NCBI RefSeq assembly: GCF_039540375.1
Contig: NZ_BAABEX010000007.1
Location: forward strand, 701,647 to 765,646
From: Acidovorax_G lacteus
Lineage (GTDB): Bacteria; Pseudomonadota; Gammaproteobacteria; Burkholderiales; Burkholderiaceae_C
Direction of reading: 5' to 3'
DNA: 64,000 nt
Part shown: positions 52,891 through 61,185 of the stretch, in pieces
Layout: each line of letters begins with the position of its first letter
Numbering within the stretch: position 1 is the first letter of the stretch
Notes under the pieces: generated by a model
Seen by the model: only the letters and a program-made list of their open reading frames with translations
The model's database searches: none
Told to the model about the DNA's origin: nothing
Position numbers and translations under genes: made by a program

Positions 52891-54206
52891 AGGCTCTCCC
52901 CACGCTTGATTTCATGTTCGATTTCTTCCTGGATCTTGCTCCACTGGCGCGCAAACTCACGGCGCGTCAGCTCGAACAGACCCAAGCCAGTGAGCAGCAC
53001 GAAGATCGATCCAAACCAGGCCGTAAAGGACTTGGTGTTGATCGTGGCTCCGAGGAACTCCAGTTGCGGTCCCAAGGCCGCATTGAGCTGCAGGTGGTAG
53101 GTCATCTCGATCATGCAGGCCGCGCCCATAACAGCCACCAAACCGGTACCCGCGAGCGCGAGGTACGAAGTCCAGAGTCGGCGCAATTTGCCGTACTTGG
53201 CCACCCGCAGGTTCATCATGATCAGGCTGGCGATACCGCCGGGCGCATACATCACCATGAACAGGAACACCAGACCCAGGTACAACAACCAGGCTTTGGT
53301 GATCTCGGACAGCAGCACCGAGGCCAGCACCAGCAACACCGCGCCAATGATGGGACCGAAGAAGAACGTCGCCCCGCCCAGGAAGGTGAACAGCAGGTAG
53401 CCCCCTGAACGCAGCACGCTCAGGCTATCGGCGCCAGTGATGATCTCGAAGTTGATCGTCGCCAAGCCACCACCGATACCGGCAAAGAAGCCCGCAATGA
53501 TGAAGGCCATGTAGCGCACGCGCTGGGTGTTGTAGCCAATGAACTCAACACGCTCCGGGTTGTCGCGCACCGCATTCAGGATGCGCCCCAGCGGAGTGCC
53601 GGTAAAGGCAAACATCGCGGCGGTGCAGATGAAGCAGTACACGGCGATCAGGTAGTACACCTGGATCGACGGCCCGAAGGTGATGCCGAAGAACGACTCG
53701 CCATAGACGCGGTTGGTGGTGATACCGCCTTCGCCGCCAAAGAACTCTGGGAACATCAGCGCCATGGCGGCCACCAGTTCACCAACACCGAGCGTGATCA
53801 TGGCGAACGTCGTACCGGACTTTTTGGTCGTGACATACCCAAGCAGGATGGCGAAGAACATCCCGGCCAAGCCACCGATCAGCGGAATCAGCACCAGAGG
53901 AATCTGGACGCTGCCCTTGGTCGCCATGTTCATCGCATGGATCGCGATGAACGAGCCCAGACCGGTGTAGACCGCGTGCCCGAAACTCAGCATGCCGCCC
54001 TGCCCCAGCAGGATGTTGTAGGACAGGCAGATGATGATCAGGTAGCCGATCTGCGACAGGATGGTCAGCGACAGACTGCTGGTGAACACCTTGGGCGCGA
54101 AGATCAGCGCCAAGGCGAACAGGGTCCAGATCACGAAACGACCGACGTTGAACGGCTTGAAGCGGTAGTACGAGGTGGCTTCAGAAGAGGAGTTGGATGG
54201 GGTCAT
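52887..54206 (-). CDS. livM: Liv-type ABC transporter permease (LivM), long form
   Basis: A 439-residue inner-membrane permease. The core has NILLGQGGMLSFGHAVYTGL (about residues 63-82), GYVTTKKSGTTFAMITLGVG, NPERVEFIGYNTQRVRYMAF and LVFLFMVMYAPGGIASL. About 90 residues extend past the usual end, with two more hydrophobic segments (YLALAGTGLVAVMGAACMI; FGSIFVLLTGLGLFELT) and an acidic/basic tail that overlaps livG. The extension is unusual next to E. coli LivM; its role is unknown. Confidence 0.93.
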   Translation of the reverse strand: MTPSNSSSEATSYYRFKPFNVGRFVIWTLFALALIFAPKVFTSSLSLTILSQIGYLIIICLSYNILLGQGGMLSFGHAVYTGLGSFIAIHAMNMATKGSVQIPLVLIPLIGGLAGMFFAILLGYVTTKKSGTTFAMITLGVGELVAAMALMFPEFFGGEGGITTNRVYGESFFGITFGPSIQVYYLIAVYCFICTAAMFAFTGTPLGRILNAVRDNPERVEFIGYNTQRVRYMAFIIAGFFAGIGGGLATINFEIITGADSLSVLRSGGYLLFTFLGGATFFFGPIIGAVLLVLASVLLSEITKAWLLYLGLVFLFMVMYAPGGIASLIMMNLRVAKYGKLRRLWTSYLALAGTGLVAVMGAACMIEMTYHLQLNAALGPQLEFLGATINTKSFTAWFGSIFVLLTGLGLFELTRREFARQWSKIQEEIEHEIKRGESL

Positions 54207-54210
54207 GTGC

Positions 54211-55164
54211 TCAGTCCTCCCGTGTACCCAGCAGGCCCTTCGGGCGGAAGATCAGAATCAGCACCAAGAACAGGAACGGCAGGATGGGTGCCACCTGTGC
54301 AATCGTCAGCTTGAGCAGCGGGTACCCGAAGGTTTCGGGCGTCACTGCCATGCCGAACAACTTGAAGGCGTGGATCAGCGAGTAGTCGAGCGCTACGGCG
54401 AATGTTTGCACCACGCCGATCAGCAGCGATGCCAAGAAAGCCCCGGCGAGAGAGCCCATGCCGCCCACAACCACCACCACGAAGATGATGGAGCCCACCG
54501 AAGCAGCCATCGCCGGCTCGGTCACGTAGGTGTTGCCGCCGATCACACCGGCCAGGCCAGCCAGTGCGGCGCCACCGCCAAACACCAACATGAAAACGCG
54601 CGGCACGTTGTGGCCCAGCGCCTCCACCATCTCAGGGTACTTGAGCGCTGCCTGGATCACGAGACCAATGCGTGTGCGTGTGAGCAGCAGCCACACCGAG
54701 ATCAGCATCAGGATGGCAACCAGCATCACGAAGGAACGCGATTTCGGGAACTGCGTGCCATACAGCGTGAACAAGGGTCCCTGCAGCTGCTCCGGCAGAC
54801 CATAGGGCACGGTCGAACGGCCCCAGATCAGTTGCACGAGCTCCAGAATCAGGTACGACAACCCGAACGTGACCAGCAGCTCCGGCACGTGGCCAAACTT
54901 GTGGACACGCCGCAGGGCATATCGCTCAAAAGCGGCTCCCAGCAGGAACACGAGGGCTGGCGCAATCACGAGCGCCGGCCAGAACCCTACCAAGCCCGAA
55001 ATCGTGTAAGCAAAGTAGGCACCCAGCATGTAGAAGCTGGTGTGTGCAAAGTTGAGCACGCCCATCATGCTGAAGATCAGCGTGAGGCCGGAACTCAGCA
55101 TGAACAGGAGCAGCCCGTAGGCCACCCCGTTCAGCAACGAGATCACGAAAAACTCAAGATTCAT
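54211..55164 (-). CDS. livH: Liv-type ABC transporter permease (LivH)
   Basis: A 317-residue inner-membrane permease with eight or so helices. NGVAYGLLLFMLSSGLTLIF is the start block, GVLNFAHTSFYMLGAYFAYT follows, and GGGAALAGLAGVIGGNTYV with VVVVGGMGSLAGAFLASLLI are typical LivH segments. It is 4 bp from livM and 71 bp after the binding-protein gene, with a terminator-like hairpin between. Confidence 0.95.
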   Translation of the reverse strand: MNLEFFVISLLNGVAYGLLLFMLSSGLTLIFSMMGVLNFAHTSFYMLGAYFAYTISGLVGFWPALVIAPALVFLLGAAFERYALRRVHKFGHVPELLVTFGLSYLILELVQLIWGRSTVPYGLPEQLQGPLFTLYGTQFPKSRSFVMLVAILMLISVWLLLTRTRIGLVIQAALKYPEMVEALGHNVPRVFMLVFGGGAALAGLAGVIGGNTYVTEPAMAASVGSIIFVVVVVGGMGSLAGAFLASLLIGVVQTFAVALDYSLIHAFKLFGMAVTPETFGYPLLKLTIAQVAPILPFLFLVLILIFRPKGLLGTRED

Positions 55165-55184
55165 TGAAATTCTTCACCGCTGGG

Positions 55185-55213
55185 GAAAAAAAAGGCCCGA
55201 GGGTCGTCGGGCC
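55185..55213 (-). terminator. Terminator-like hairpin between the binding-protein gene and livH
   Basis: On the minus strand GGCCCGA (55213-55207) pairs with TCGGGCC (55200-55194) and is followed by eight T (opposite 55193-55186). It should end part of the transcripts after the binding-protein gene, giving more binding protein than membrane subunits. Confidence 0.85.
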
Positions 55214-55235
55214 TCCAAGTTGAGCGCGCTGGCGA

Positions 55236-56468
55236 TCAGGGGCGCTTCATCTGGCACGACGTGGGCGTGCTGGCCACATAGGGCTCGAAGTACTTGACCG
55301 GCACGAAGGTGTGGCCCGTGTTCTCCTGGTCCATCGGGAATTTGCCACCCGCCTTGTCCCAGCGCGAGATGAACAGACCCTGCTGCAGCTGATGGTCGGT
55401 CTTGCGCATTTCGACCTCGCCATTGAAGCTCTTGAACTTCATGCCGCTCATCGTGGCAGCGACCTTCACGGGGTCGGTCGACTTGGCGCGCACGAAGGCT
55501 TCGCTGAGGATCGTGTAAGCGTGGAATACGGCGGCGGTGTAGAAGTCGTCATTGAACTTCTTCTTGTATTCGCCCACCAGACGACCAATTTCGCCCGGCA
55601 TGTTCATGTGGTTGTACGACACCTGGTACACGCGGCCCGCGGCTGCGGCGCCCATGGCCGTGGGGCTGCCCGTCACGCCACCGTAGTAGGTGTAGAACTT
55701 CACGTTGTTCAGGCCTGCGTCATTGGCGGCCTTGATCAGCAGCGCCAGGTCAGAGCCCCAGTTGCCGGTGATCACGGTGTCAGCACCCGACTGCTTGATC
55801 TTCGCGATGTAAGGCGAGAAGTCACGCACCTGGGCCAGCGGATGCAGGTCGTCGCCCACAAATTCCACGTCAGGGCGCTTGCGCTTCATCATCTCCTTGG
55901 CGAACTTCGAGACCTGATGGCCATGCGAGTAGTTCTGGTTGATGAGATACACCTTCTTGATCTCGGGGATGTCCTTCATGAAGGTGGTGAGCGCCTCCAT
56001 CTTCATGGACGTGTCAGCGTCCAGGCGGAAATGCCAGTAGCTGCACTTGCTGTTGGTGAGGTCGGGATCCACCGCGGCGTAGTTCAGGTACACCACCTCT
56101 TTGCCAGGATTGCGGGCGTTGTGCTTTTCCACCGCATCGATGATGGCCAGTGCGGGACCCGAGCCGTTGCCCTGCACCACATAGCGTGCGCCCTGGTCGA
56201 TGGCGGAACGCAGCGCACTGGTGGTTTCCTGGGGGCTCAACTTGTTGTCGATGCCGATGACCTCGAACTTCACGCCAGCGGGGTTGTTCTTGTTGAACTC
56301 TTCCGCGAGGAACTGGAAGCTCTTGAGCTGGTTCGTGCCCACGGCCGCCATAAGGCCGGACAGCGGGTCGAGCCACGCGATCTTCACGGTCTCACCCTTT
56401 TGGGCGAACACTCCGCCAGCGCTTGCCAGAAGGACAGTCGCTGCTACAGCCTTGATAGCGAATTTCAT
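55236..56468 (-). CDS. Liv-type periplasmic substrate-binding protein
   Basis: A 410-residue binding protein of the leucine/aliphatic amide-binding family. MKFAIKAVAATVLLASAGGV is a Sec signal with cleavage expected after FAQ. The mature protein has IAWLDPLSGLMAAVGTNQLK, VVQGNGSGPALAIIDAVEKH, NQNYSHGHQVSKFAKEMM and YYGGVTGSPTAMGAAAAGRV. It leads the liv genes; the hairpin after it should raise its output over theirs. The ligand is likely an organic acid, judged from the ligase and beta-oxidation neighbours; that is inference. Confidence 0.92.
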   Translation of the reverse strand: MKFAIKAVAATVLLASAGGVFAQKGETVKIAWLDPLSGLMAAVGTNQLKSFQFLAEEFNKNNPAGVKFEVIGIDNKLSPQETTSALRSAIDQGARYVVQGNGSGPALAIIDAVEKHNARNPGKEVVYLNYAAVDPDLTNSKCSYWHFRLDADTSMKMEALTTFMKDIPEIKKVYLINQNYSHGHQVSKFAKEMMKRKRPDVEFVGDDLHPLAQVRDFSPYIAKIKQSGADTVITGNWGSDLALLIKAANDAGLNNVKFYTYYGGVTGSPTAMGAAAAGRVYQVSYNHMNMPGEIGRLVGEYKKKFNDDFYTAAVFHAYTILSEAFVRAKSTDPVKVAATMSGMKFKSFNGEVEMRKTDHQLQQGLFISRWDKAGGKFPMDQENTGHTFVPVKYFEPYVASTPTSCQMKRP

Positions 56469-56562
56469 GGTTTGTCTCCTAGTGAATCGACACAACGCAG
56501 AGTACCGCGTTGCAACAATGGGGTGCTCAGGGATTGCCCCTAGCGCGTCACCCTCGCGACTT

Positions 56563-56588
56563 TCCGGAGGCTCCCCCGAGCCTCCGGA
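56563..56588 (-). terminator. Hairpin after the acyl-CoA ligase gene
   Basis: TCCGGAGGCT (56563-56572) and AGCCTCCGGA (56579-56588) are exact inverted copies with a 6-nt loop, 10 bp past the ligase stop. There is no T-run, so it is either a weak terminator or an mRNA 3' end structure. Confidence 0.6.
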
Positions 56589-56597
56589 CAGTACCTG

Positions 56598-58241
56598 TCA
56601 CAGCCCCGGAAGGCGGTAGTCCTTTAGCTGCTCGCGCAGCTTTGTCTTGAGCATCTTGCCCGTGGCACCGAGCGGAATCGCCTCGACAAACACCACGTCG
56701 TCCGGGATCTGCCACTTGGCCGTCTTGCCCTCGTAGAAGGCCAGCAACTGCTCGCGCGTGACCTCGGCACCGGGGCGTTTGACCACACACACAATGGGGC
56801 GTTCGTCCCACTTGGGATGCGGCATACCCACACAGGCGGCCATGGCAACCGCCGGGTGCGCCATGGCAATGTTCTCGATGTCGATCGAGCTGATCCACTC
56901 GCCACCGGACTTGATCACGTCCTTGCTGCGGTCCGTGATCTGCATGAAGCCGTCGGCGTCAATCGTGGCCACGTCGCCCGTGGGAAACCAGCCGCGGCCT
57001 TGCGCATCGCGCACCAGCGGATCGCCGCCTTCGCCCTTGTAGTACGCCTGTACCACCCAGGGGCCACGCACGAGCAGGTCTCCATACGTCTTGCCGTCCC
57101 AGGCCAGTTCATTGCCATCGCCGCCCACGATCTTCATGTCCACGCCATAGATCGACCGCCCCTGCTTCTGGCGGATCTTCATCTGCTCGTCCTTCGACAA
57201 AGCCAGGTGCTTGTTCTTGAGCGTGCACAGGGTGCCCAACGGGCTCATCTCGGTCATGCCCCAGGCGTGCAGCACCTCCACGCCGTACTGCTCCTGGAAG
57301 GCCGTGATCATGGCCGGCGGACACGCAGAGCCCCCGATCACCGTGCGCTTGAGCGACGAGAACTTGAGCCCCGATGGCCCCATGTGGCCCAGCAGCATCT
57401 GCCACACGGTGGGCACGCCCGCCGCGTAGGTGACTTTCTCGGCCTCGATCAACTCGTACACCGACTTGCCGTCGAGTGCAGGACCCGGAAACACCAGCTT
57501 GCAGCCGGTGAGTGCTGCCGAGTACGGAATGCCCCAGGCGTTGACGTGGAACATGGGCACGACAGGCAACACCGCATCGCGCGCCGACAGGCACATCACG
57601 TCGGGCAGGGCTGCAGCATAGGCGTGCAGCGTGGTCGAGCGGTGGCTGTACAGCGCGGCTTTGGGGTTGCCCGTGGTGCCGCTGGTGTAGCACATGCTCG
57701 ATGCCGAGTTCTCATCGAACTCGGGCCAGGCGTAATCGGCCGACGATGCGCCGATCCAGGCCTCGTAGCTCACCAACCCCGGAATGCCGGTGTCGGCCGG
57801 CAGTTTGTCGGCGTCGCACAGCGCTACCCACTGGCGTACCGTTGGGCACTTGGCGTGCACGGCCTGCACCAGCGGCAGGAAGGTCATGTCAAAGCACAGC
57901 ACCTGGTCTTCGGCATGGTTGACGATCCAGGCGATCTGCTCGGGGTGCAGGCGCGGGTTGATGGTGTGCAATACGCGACCCGATCCGCTCACGCCAAAGT
58001 ACATCTCCATGTGGCGGTAGCCATTCCAGGCCAGCGAGGCGACCCGGTCGCTGAAGCCGAGCTTCAGGCCATCCAGCGCATTGGCCAGCTGGCGCGAGCG
58101 CTGTGCGAGGTCGCGGTAGGTGTAGCGATGGATGTCGCCCTCCACGCGGCGCGACACGATTTCGGCGTCGCCGTGGTGGCGTTCGGCAAACTCGATCAGC
58201 GACGAAATCAGCAGCGGTTGGCTCTGCATCAGACCCAGCAT
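56598..58241 (-). CDS. Acyl-CoA ligase (medium/long-chain fatty acid-CoA ligase family)
   Basis: A 547-residue ANL-superfamily enzyme that activates a carboxylic acid with ATP and CoA. The phosphate-binding loop is SSMCYTSGTTGNPKAALYSH (about residues 180-199); the A5 block is LHAWGMTEMSPLG, the hinge region GRGWFPTGDVATIDADGF, and the catalytic Lys is in GATGKMLKTKLREQL. The start MLGLMQSQPLLISSL is that of AlkK-like ligases. It stands upstream of the Liv-type binding-protein gene on the same strand and divergent from a Crp/Fnr-family regulator. The exact acid cannot be told. Confidence 0.92.
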   Translation of the reverse strand: MLGLMQSQPLLISSLIEFAERHHGDAEIVSRRVEGDIHRYTYRDLAQRSRQLANALDGLKLGFSDRVASLAWNGYRHMEMYFGVSGSGRVLHTINPRLHPEQIAWIVNHAEDQVLCFDMTFLPLVQAVHAKCPTVRQWVALCDADKLPADTGIPGLVSYEAWIGASSADYAWPEFDENSASSMCYTSGTTGNPKAALYSHRSTTLHAYAAALPDVMCLSARDAVLPVVPMFHVNAWGIPYSAALTGCKLVFPGPALDGKSVYELIEAEKVTYAAGVPTVWQMLLGHMGPSGLKFSSLKRTVIGGSACPPAMITAFQEQYGVEVLHAWGMTEMSPLGTLCTLKNKHLALSKDEQMKIRQKQGRSIYGVDMKIVGGDGNELAWDGKTYGDLLVRGPWVVQAYYKGEGGDPLVRDAQGRGWFPTGDVATIDADGFMQITDRSKDVIKSGGEWISSIDIENIAMAHPAVAMAACVGMPHPKWDERPIVCVVKRPGAEVTREQLLAFYEGKTAKWQIPDDVVFVEAIPLGATGKMLKTKLREQLKDYRLPGL

Positions 58242-58383
58242 GTGTACTCCTTGGTTGTTGTGGATGGTGACGGACCATCGTAGCGCGCGGCCTGCAGGCA
58301 TGCGGTGATCCAGGTCATCCGCGGGACAGCCCCAGGGGTTACGGCCCGGAAAGTGTCGGCAGGCGGCGCAGCGGCGGCAAGCC

Positions 58384-58401
58384 TTGTCGCGCGATTGACA
58401 A
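58384..58401. promoter_or_regulatory. Candidate operator between acyl-CoA ligase and Crp/Fnr-family gene
   Basis: TTGTC (58384-58388) and GACAA (58397-58401) with 8 bp between, in a 208-bp divergent promoter region. It has the same layout as the site upstream of fadJ. The nearby Crp/Fnr-family protein is the natural candidate to bind it, controlling itself and the ligase. Confidence 0.5.
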
Positions 58402-58449
58402 ACACACCGGGATAACCCGGAGCCCTCCGCCAGCGGGCCACAATGGGGC

Positions 58450-59172
58450 ATGTTCACACCCGACTCTGCCGCCCAGCGATTTCTGCGCACCCAGCCCTGG
58501 CACGCGGGCCTGCCCGCAGCCCTGCAGCAGCAGGTGGACGCCGGAGTGCAGATGCTGGAGGCCGCCAAGGGCAGCGTGGTGCTCCCCGCGGGCGAGATGG
58601 TGCAGGGCTGGTATGCCGTGCTCAGCGGCCTGGTGATGCTGCAAAGCCCGACCGACCAGGGCAAGCGCTCGGCCTTCATCGGCGTGCCTGACGGCGAATG
58701 GTTCGGCGAGGGCTCAGCCATCAAGTCCGAGGTGCGCCGCTACCACGTGATCGCTCTGCGCCCCACCACGCTCATGTGCCTGCCCTTGCCACTTTTTGAC
58801 GCGCTGCGCAGCCAGAGCCTCGGCTTCAATCAGTACCTGGTGCAGCACCTGAACATGCGGCTGGGCCAGGCCATGACCATCATCGAGGCCGGCCGCGTGG
58901 GCTCTCCTGCCTATCGCGTGGCGCTGTACCTGAGCCGGCTGTTCTGGCGCAGCACCCGGCGCTTGAACCTTACGCAGGACGAACTGGGGCAACTGGTCGG
59001 CCTGTCGCGGCAAACCGTCAACCGCGTGCTGCGCGATCTGGAGGCACAAGGCATCGTGCGCGTCGAGGTGGGGCGCATTGCCATCGTGGACGACGACGCC
59101 CTGGCGCGCACGCTGCAGGACGCCGGCAAACCGGCCGCAGCCGCAGCCGAGCACGCCCCAGTCGCTCTCTGA
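58450..59172 (+). CDS. Crp/Fnr-family transcriptional regulator
   Basis: A 240-residue regulator. The cyclic-nucleotide-binding-like beta barrel covers ~25-125 (VVLPAGEMVQGWYAVLSGLV; GEWFGEGSAI), a dimer helix ~125-155, and the winged helix ~165-220 with LTQDELGQLVGLSRQTVNRV as recognition region. The Fnr-type N-terminal Cys cluster is absent, so it should not carry an oxygen-sensing 4Fe-4S centre; the effector is unknown. It is divergent from the acyl-CoA ligase, which suggests control of the acid-uptake and oxidation genes. Confidence 0.88.
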   Translation: MFTPDSAAQRFLRTQPWHAGLPAALQQQVDAGVQMLEAAKGSVVLPAGEMVQGWYAVLSGLVMLQSPTDQGKRSAFIGVPDGEWFGEGSAIKSEVRRYHVIALRPTTLMCLPLPLFDALRSQSLGFNQYLVQHLNMRLGQAMTIIEAGRVGSPAYRVALYLSRLFWRSTRRLNLTQDELGQLVGLSRQTVNRVLRDLEAQGIVRVEVGRIAIVDDDALARTLQDAGKPAAAAAEHAPVAL

Positions 59173-59237
59173 CACCGACGCCGCAACCCATGCCCCTGAT
59201 GCAGGCGGGGCCACCACACTGGCGGACAATCCGCCCC

Positions 59238-60725
59238 ATGAACGCGCCCATCACCGCGCCCGCAGGCACCGCCCTGCCCGGCTTGGCGTGGGACCACGGC
59301 TTTGCCCGTCTCGGCCCCCGCTACTACACCCACCTGCATCCCACTCCGCTGCCCGCCGCGCACTGGGTGGGGCGAAGCGAATCGACCGCACGCCTGCTGG
59401 GGCTCGACAGCCCCGCCTGGCACGGAGACGACACACTGCAGGTGCTCACCGGCAACGCGGTGCCCGAGGGCACCGAGCCGCTGGCCAGCGTGTACAGCGG
59501 CCACCAGTTCGGCGTGTGGGCGGGGCAGCTGGGCGATGGCCGTGCGATCCTGCTGGGCGAAACCCGCAACGGCTTTGAGATCCAGCTCAAGGGCGCTGGC
59601 CGCACGCCCTACTCGCGCATGGGCGATGGCCGGGCGGTGCTGCGTTCCAGCATCCGCGAATTTCTGTGCAGCGAAGCCATGCACGCCCTGGGCGTGCCCA
59701 CCACGCGCGCGCTGAGCGTGACCGGCTCACCCGCATCCGTGCGGCGCGAAACCATCGAAACCGCTGCGGTCGTCGCACGCGTGGCCCCAAGTTTTGTGCG
59801 CTTTGGTCACTTCGAGCACTTTGCGGCCCAAGGCGACGAAGACGCCCTGCGCGCGCTGGCCGACTATGTGATCGACCGCTACTACCCGCAGTGCCGCGAA
59901 GTCGGTGCCGATACGCCGGGCGGTGCCTATGCCGCGCTGCTGGCCGCCGTGACGGAGCGCACGGCCGACCTGCTGGCCCACTGGCAGGCGGTGGGCTTTT
60001 GCCACGGCGTGATGAACACCGACAACATGAGCATCCTGGGCCTGACCATCGACTACGGCCCCTTCCAGTTTCTGGACGCGTTCGATCCGGGACACATCTG
60101 CAACCACAGCGACCACCAGGGCCGCTACGCCTTCAACCGCCAGCCGCAGGTGGCGTACTGGAACCTGTACTGCCTGGCGCAGGCGCTGTATCCGCTGATC
60201 GACTCGGAGCCCGCCACGCTGGCGGCGCTGGAGCCCTACAAAGCGCGCTTTCCCGCGCAGTTTCTGCTGCGCATGCGCGAGAAGCTGGGTCTGCTGCAGC
60301 CGCGCGAGGACGACGGGGCGCTGCTCGACCGCCTGCTGGCACTGCTGGCCCAGGACAAGGTGGACTACCCGATTTTCTGGCGCCGCCTGGCCCAGGCGGT
60401 GGCGGCGGGTGACTTCGGCCCCGTGCGCGACCTGTTCCTTGACCGGAAAACAGCCGACGCCTGGCTGCTCTCATATTCGGAGCGTACTATCGAGCAAAAT
60501 CAAGCACAAGCGGCCGATTTGATGCTCAACACAAACCCCAAATACGTGCTGCGCAACCACGTGGCCCAGGGCGCGATTGCCGCAGCCCAGCAAGGCGACT
60601 TCGGTGAACTGCAGGTGGTACAGGGGCTGATCGAAGCGCCGTTTGACGAGCACCCGCTGCTCGCGCACCATGCCGACTTTCCGCCCGATTGGGCGGCCCA
60701 CATCGAAATCAGCTGCTCGTCATGA
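59238..60725 (+). CDS. selO: SelO/YdiU protein adenylyltransferase
   Basis: A 495-residue pseudokinase-fold enzyme that AMPylates proteins, linked to redox stress in E. coli. YSGHQFGVWAGQLGDGRAIL (about residues 90-109), LKGAGRTPYSRMGDGRAVLR and FCHGVMNTDNMSILGLTIDY hold the nucleotide-binding and metal/catalytic residues. The C-terminal ISCSS keeps the redox Cys (493) that is Sec in animal SelO; the partner Cys is in PGHICNHSD. Residues ~411-430 are encoded by a palindromic element. Its stop overlaps msrB (ATGA). I chose MNAPITAPAG over the ATG at 59190. Confidence 0.94.
   Translation: MNAPITAPAGTALPGLAWDHGFARLGPRYYTHLHPTPLPAAHWVGRSESTARLLGLDSPAWHGDDTLQVLTGNAVPEGTEPLASVYSGHQFGVWAGQLGDGRAILLGETRNGFEIQLKGAGRTPYSRMGDGRAVLRSSIREFLCSEAMHALGVPTTRALSVTGSPASVRRETIETAAVVARVAPSFVRFGHFEHFAAQGDEDALRALADYVIDRYYPQCREVGADTPGGAYAALLAAVTERTADLLAHWQAVGFCHGVMNTDNMSILGLTIDYGPFQFLDAFDPGHICNHSDHQGRYAFNRQPQVAYWNLYCLAQALYPLIDSEPATLAALEPYKARFPAQFLLRMREKLGLLQPREDDGALLDRLLALLAQDKVDYPIFWRRLAQAVAAGDFGPVRDLFLDRKTADAWLLSYSERTIEQNQAQAADLMLNTNPKYVLRNHVAQGAIAAAQQGDFGELQVVQGLIEAPFDEHPLLAHHADFPPDWAAHIEISCSS
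60471..60528. repeat. Palindromic dispersed element, copy H, inside selO
   Basis: AAGCACAAGCGGCCGATTTG here matches AAGCACGAACAGCCGATTTG of copy F at 17 of 20 positions. Flanking GGAGCGTACTATC resembles the outer half of other copies. It is read in frame as part of selO (SYSERTIEQNQAQAADLM), between conserved blocks of the enzyme. Confidence 0.65.
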
Positions 60726-61135
60726 CCTACCCCATCCAGAAGACCGACGCCGAATGGCGTGCCCTGCTGCAAGACAAAGGCGCCGAACCGCTGGCCTACC
60801 AGGTCACGCGCCAGGCCGCCACCGAACGCCCCTTCACCGGCAAGTACGAGTCGCACTGGGCCGATGGCACCTACCACTGCATCTGCTGCGGCGCCAAGCT
60901 GTTCGATGCCGACACCAAGTTCGACGCCGGCTGCGGCTGGCCCAGCTTCAGCCAGGCCGTGCCCGGCGCGATTGCCGAGCACATCGACCGCAGCCACGGC
61001 ATGGTCCGGGTGGAAACGGTTTGTGCACAATGCGGGGCGCACCTGGGCCATGTGTTTGAAGACGGCCCTGCCCCCACCGGGCTGCGCTATTGCATGAATT
61101 CGGCCTCGCTGGACTTCGAGCCCCCGGCCCCCTGA
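60722..61135 (+). CDS. msrB: Peptide methionine-R-sulfoxide reductase MsrB
   Basis: A 137-residue repair enzyme reducing methionine-R-sulfoxide in proteins. Zinc-site Cys pairs are in YHCICCGAKLF and CAQCGAHLGHVF; the catalytic Cys is in GLRYCMNSASL, and FDAGCGWPSFS supplies a possible resolving Cys. The start MTYPIQKTDAEWRALL overlaps the selO stop by 4 bp (ATGA), so the two redox proteins are made together. Confidence 0.96.
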   Translation: MTYPIQKTDAEWRALLQDKGAEPLAYQVTRQAATERPFTGKYESHWADGTYHCICCGAKLFDADTKFDAGCGWPSFSQAVPGAIAEHIDRSHGMVRVETVCAQCGAHLGHVFEDGPAPTGLRYCMNSASLDFEPPAP

Positions 61136-61185
61136 GCCGCCCTACCAGCCGCCTCTCGAGCCGCCGCCACCGCACGGCGCACACC

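Noticed and set aside
56563..56588. Hairpin between the ligase and binding-protein genes as an operator
   Set aside because: It sits 10 bp after the ligase stop, so a 3' transcript structure is the simpler reading.
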